Shown here: positions 60,782 to 64,000 of the stretch, piece by piece | Layout: every line of letters begins with the position of its first letter | Position numbering within the stretch: position 1 is the stretch's first letter | DNA from: Zygnema cylindricum | Lineage: Eukaryota > Streptophyta > Zygnematophyceae > Zygnematales > Zygnemataceae | Direction: 5' to 3' | DNA length: 64,000 bases | NCBI GenBank assembly: GCA_037447655.1 | Contig: JBBHKE010001165.1 | Span: forward strand, 62,001 to 126,000 | Position numbers and translations under genes: made by a program | Notes under the pieces: generated by a model | What the model was told of the DNA's origin: nothing | The model's input: the letters and a program-made list of their open reading frames with translations, nothing else | Databases searched by the model: none

Positions 60782-62990
60782 CGTCAAAGATTTTTAAAGC
60801 GTACAATTTGAATGTAAAATTTGTACAGGCCGTACGATCACATTGTACAAAAGAAAAAATTTAAGCAACTTTAAAAAAATGAAAATGTATATCTTACAGC
60901 AAAGATTTTCTGGTGGATTTTGATTGATTTGGATCCACCTGTCCTAAGTCCACATGGTCCTCTACTACGACGTGTAAAGAAGTCATTGTCGGGTCCATCG
61001 TGGCAATAAAATGTATTTTACACGTGGCACAATTGTACACGCTACGTAGCTGGTCACCCCACCTCGATGACGGTTGAAGAAGGCGACGTGTTGATTGGAG
61101 CGATTGCTTCGCGGATGCGGAAACAAACAAAATCGAACGGTCATCGCTATACAAAAATCGAACGGTCAATGTTTTTGCCATTGGAAAATATTGATAGATT
61201 GACTCATACTAAAAACGTCAAAAACGACATATCAGTACGGTATAAGAAGAAAGCGTACGAAACCTAGTAAATTACACCGTGCATCGCTACTGTAGTAGTG
61301 TTAATAACATTACATCGGCGCCCCGAATTACGACTCTGATTCTAAAATAGAATAGGTAATTCTATTTTGTTTTTTACCTTAAAATCAGTACGGTTTAATT
61401 TGAATCACTGACACTACAGTACAGTACTGTACAGTACAGTATTGTACTGCAGTTCGGGAGGTAATTTATATTGTAATGTACAGCAAGTGTGCAGCAAGTG
61501 TGTCATTCAGCTACAGTTTAAATACTTAAACTTGTAATGTAAATTAAAGTTGCTCACTAGCCTTTGATGCTTCAAAATAATGATTTTGCAAAAATTTATC
61601 GAGTGGTAGAGACGAAGGAGAATGTTAATGGTCTTAGCAGGGACCTAGATCCATCCTCCATCAACTCTATCGGAACAAGGTATGATTGAAGATCCAATGT
61701 CATAGGTTTCCGATAGTTAGGATAGCAACAATTATGGCTTAGCTTCCAAGGTAAGAGGGGGAACTTTTACCACTACGGGCAAAGGTGGGAAAGCGTTGTT
61801 TTTCTTTGTGATTTGGCATGGTTAACGTATTTGATGATGACGACAACTTTAAATCCATTCAGGAATGGTCTATACTACGATTTGTAAGGAGTTTAGAACA
61901 CTGCGTTTCTTCAAGAGATGTCCGTCTAAAGTTTGGATAGAGGGTTTCTCTCGAGGGTATGGTTGGATGGCGTCACGAAGATACTTCCACTCCCCAAAAA
62001 TAGTGAAACATTGGTTACTTAGCTCTATAAGTATTGTGGCCATTTTGAACCTTCGACTTTTTTGGTCGTAACATCTTATTGGTGACATGATATGTAAACA
62101 ATTTTTTTCGGTTGCAATGTCCTATTGGTGGTACAACATTTAAGCATACTGAACCAAGTCTTTTAGGTTTTAGGTGTTGTAGTGATCTCATGCGATCGGT
62201 TAGTTACGATCGACAAAATAAGAGGTACAAAGTTTTGTTCTTTGGTAATTTTGGAGATGTTTTACCATTGTTATTAAATCTTTGAGGTTTCTAACCCTCC
62301 AAAAAAAAGGACTTCTTCTATTGAATGAAACAGGATGAAAATATTGGATTAACACCTTGTCACCTTCGAGCACTCGAGGAGGATTCAGTATTGTATTTTA
62401 AACTATGTTTCATGGAAAATAGTTATAGTCATGAAAAGACAAGGATGGTTCACATTTTTATGGATTTGTTCGTAAGTTAGCACCGTCAGGAAATTTTGAT
62501 GTCAATGTACGTATGTCAAAAAAAAAAGGTATAAAAGTGGTGGATGATGTACAGAAGTGACGCGTGTAATGTTCGAAAAATTGTGATAATAGTCCTAAGT
62601 TTTACTTGCTTTCGACTTCATTTTATGAAAGAAATTTGTCACCATTATGGTTACATTCACAACGATATTTACAACAACAAAAAGGACAAGTTAAGGACCA
62701 ATTAACTAAACGCATTAGTATTTGTCTTTTTTAGGTCTTTGGTTTCATAAAAAATAAAAAGAAATTGTTTGGAGAAACGAGAGAGATGGTCGATTCCAAA
62801 CAGGGAAGAAGTATTGAATGACGAGGAAATAGAAAATGATAAAAATGTAGGTTATCAATGTAATTCTGTGTCCCCTATTAGATCACAAAATTCCCCTTTA
62901 TATAGGAAGCCTCAAGTGAATTTTCGATGGGCGAATAATGGATTATTAGATGTGTATTCCGCCCATTATCACTTCTCATTCTTTTAATGG
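60782..62990. other. Intergenic with a MITE end at 61273 and a TACAGTACTG repeat
   Basis: A mariner-like MITE left end (TACACCGTGCATCGCTACTG) is at 61273; no right end is found. At 61417-61452 CAGTACTGTACAGTACAG forms a short palindromic repeat. Frames at 61865-62071 and 62769-62987 have no family motif. Confidence 0.5.
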
Positions 62991-62999
62991 AAGTATCAT

Positions 63000-64000
63000 G
63001 AAGCTTTTCACTCCAAGCTTTATACTCTTTGAAGTATGCTGGTGCTTCGGACTTTGACTTGAGAAAATAAACTCTTGAGTACCTAGATCAATTATCAGTT
63101 ATGGTGAGCATGAATCTTTTCCCTCCCACTGATGGCACTCTGGCTAACTTCTAAATATTTGTATGTACCAGATCTAAGACCTTTTCCCTTTCATACGTAG
63201 CTGATTTTGGGAAGGGCAATCTGTAAGCCTTACCTTGGGCAAATGCACCACAGTCAGTCATCATTTCATTATCTTCAAACTGAATCCTTTCCACTACTCC
63301 CAATTTTTTCATTTCTCTCAATCTCTCTTGATGCACATGACCCAAACGTTTATGCCATATCATCATATCAGTGATACCAACATAATAAGCTTTCTTCTTT
63401 TCATTACTCAAGTTCAACCTAAACATCCCTTGACTACCCTTTTCAGCTGTAAAGTAGACCCCGTCATCATACTTAACAGTAAGACTCCCTTCCTAGTATA
63501 GGACTCAAAGTCTTTGTCATCCAAAACAGAGGTGGAGATAAAATTCTTACTCAACTGAGGTATGTTGAGTACATCTAAGAAAGTAACTATGGATGTATGA
63601 CCTTCCACTACTACTTTCAAATCTATCGATCCCACTAGATCGGTAGTGACTTCTCTCCCATCCCCATACACTACCTCTACAGTGAGAATCTTTCTCAGTT
63701 TTGGAAATAATTGCTTTTCTCGACACATATGCATTGAGGCACCTGAGTGTATGATCCAGCGTTCTTCCATAGCTTCTCGAACAGCTCCGATTGCACACTT
63801 CTGCTTTCAGGGGATCTCCGTCTTCTCCAACTTCTCAGTGAGAAGAAGTTCTCCATCCTCTTTATCTAAAGCCTCCTCTTCTCCTAACTCCCCATTCACT
63901 TGTGTGGTCACAAGTGCCTTTTTCTTGCCTCTTGAGAATCCCCCAGTTTGGCTCTCTTTGAGCCTCAACTCCGTTAACTTGGTGCACTCCACCATATAGT
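63000..64000 (-). pseudogene. Second, degenerate Ty1/copia element (runs off the window)
   Basis: On the minus strand: protease-like ERWIIHSGASMHMC (near 63755), where the catalytic Asp expected before Ser-Gly is His; pre-integrase domain MIWHKRLGHVHQERLREM and DLVHTNI (63160-63370); then integrase-like SRYSRVYFLKSKSEA near 63050, after a stop. Sequence differs from the complete copia element at 47512-53296, so it is another family. The 5' part lies beyond 64000. Confidence 0.8.

Overview
The window looks like nuclear DNA of a streptophyte plant. It holds spliced genes with GT-AG introns, plant-type LTR retrotransposons primed by initiator-Met tRNA, a RepHel Helitron, many non-autonomous DNA transposons and long simple-sequence tracts. 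Three host genes are convincing: a PRT1-type N-degron E3 ubiquitin ligase (minus strand, 11075-4962) and two paralogous GPR1/FUN34/YaaH (AceTr) acetate-type transporters (plus strand 38968-41163; minus strand 58431-55871). To my knowledge AceTr proteins occur in algae, bryophytes and lycophytes but not in flowering plants, so a non-flowering plant or streptophyte alga is more likely. The species cannot be named from this sequence.

Layout. 1-2.7 kb: a decayed zinc-finger-like reading frame, poly-G tracts and a 69-bp minisatellite. 2.8-11.1 kb: the PRT1 gene in five phase-consistent exons; its 3' part was tandemly duplicated, so the last (ZZ zinc-finger) exon is present twice, and one copy of the duplicated intron carries about 54 units of GGGAGA. 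12.6-14 kb: a transposon fragment and a GC-rich minisatellite. 14.1-21.4 kb: a decayed Helitron with a clear 3' hairpin and CTAA end. 22.5-25.2 kb: a complete hAT-like element and two mariner-like MITEs. 26-27.2 kb: repeated pyrimidine-spacer-purine modules. 27.2-35.5 kb: a second hAT-like element containing a MITE and a complete Ty3/gypsy element. 35.9-36.6 kb: another hAT-like copy and MITE. 39-41.2 kb: AceTr gene 1. 42.7-47.1 kb: MITEs, a truncated hAT-like element and a miniature LTR element (TRIM-1). 47.5-53.3 kb: a Ty1/copia element on the minus strand. 55.4-58.4 kb: a second miniature LTR element (TRIM-2) abutting the stop codon of AceTr gene 2. 59.2-60.8 kb: a hAT-like element with a Harbinger-like MITE inside. 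63-64 kb: the start of a second, decayed copia element.

The most unusual content is the pair of TRIM elements. Each has two LTRs, a priming site, a polypurine tract and an internal region of only 54-67 bp, flanked by a perfect 5-bp target duplication. Inside each LTR sits a tRNA-like Pol III unit; in TRIM-2 it is a complete cloverleaf with perfect A and B boxes. This parallels Cassandra elements, which carry 5S rRNA in their LTRs, but here the passenger is tRNA-like. Second in interest are the G-box arrays at the same place in intron 1 of both AceTr paralogs, and the nested transposons whose insertion sites can be read against an empty-site copy in the same window.
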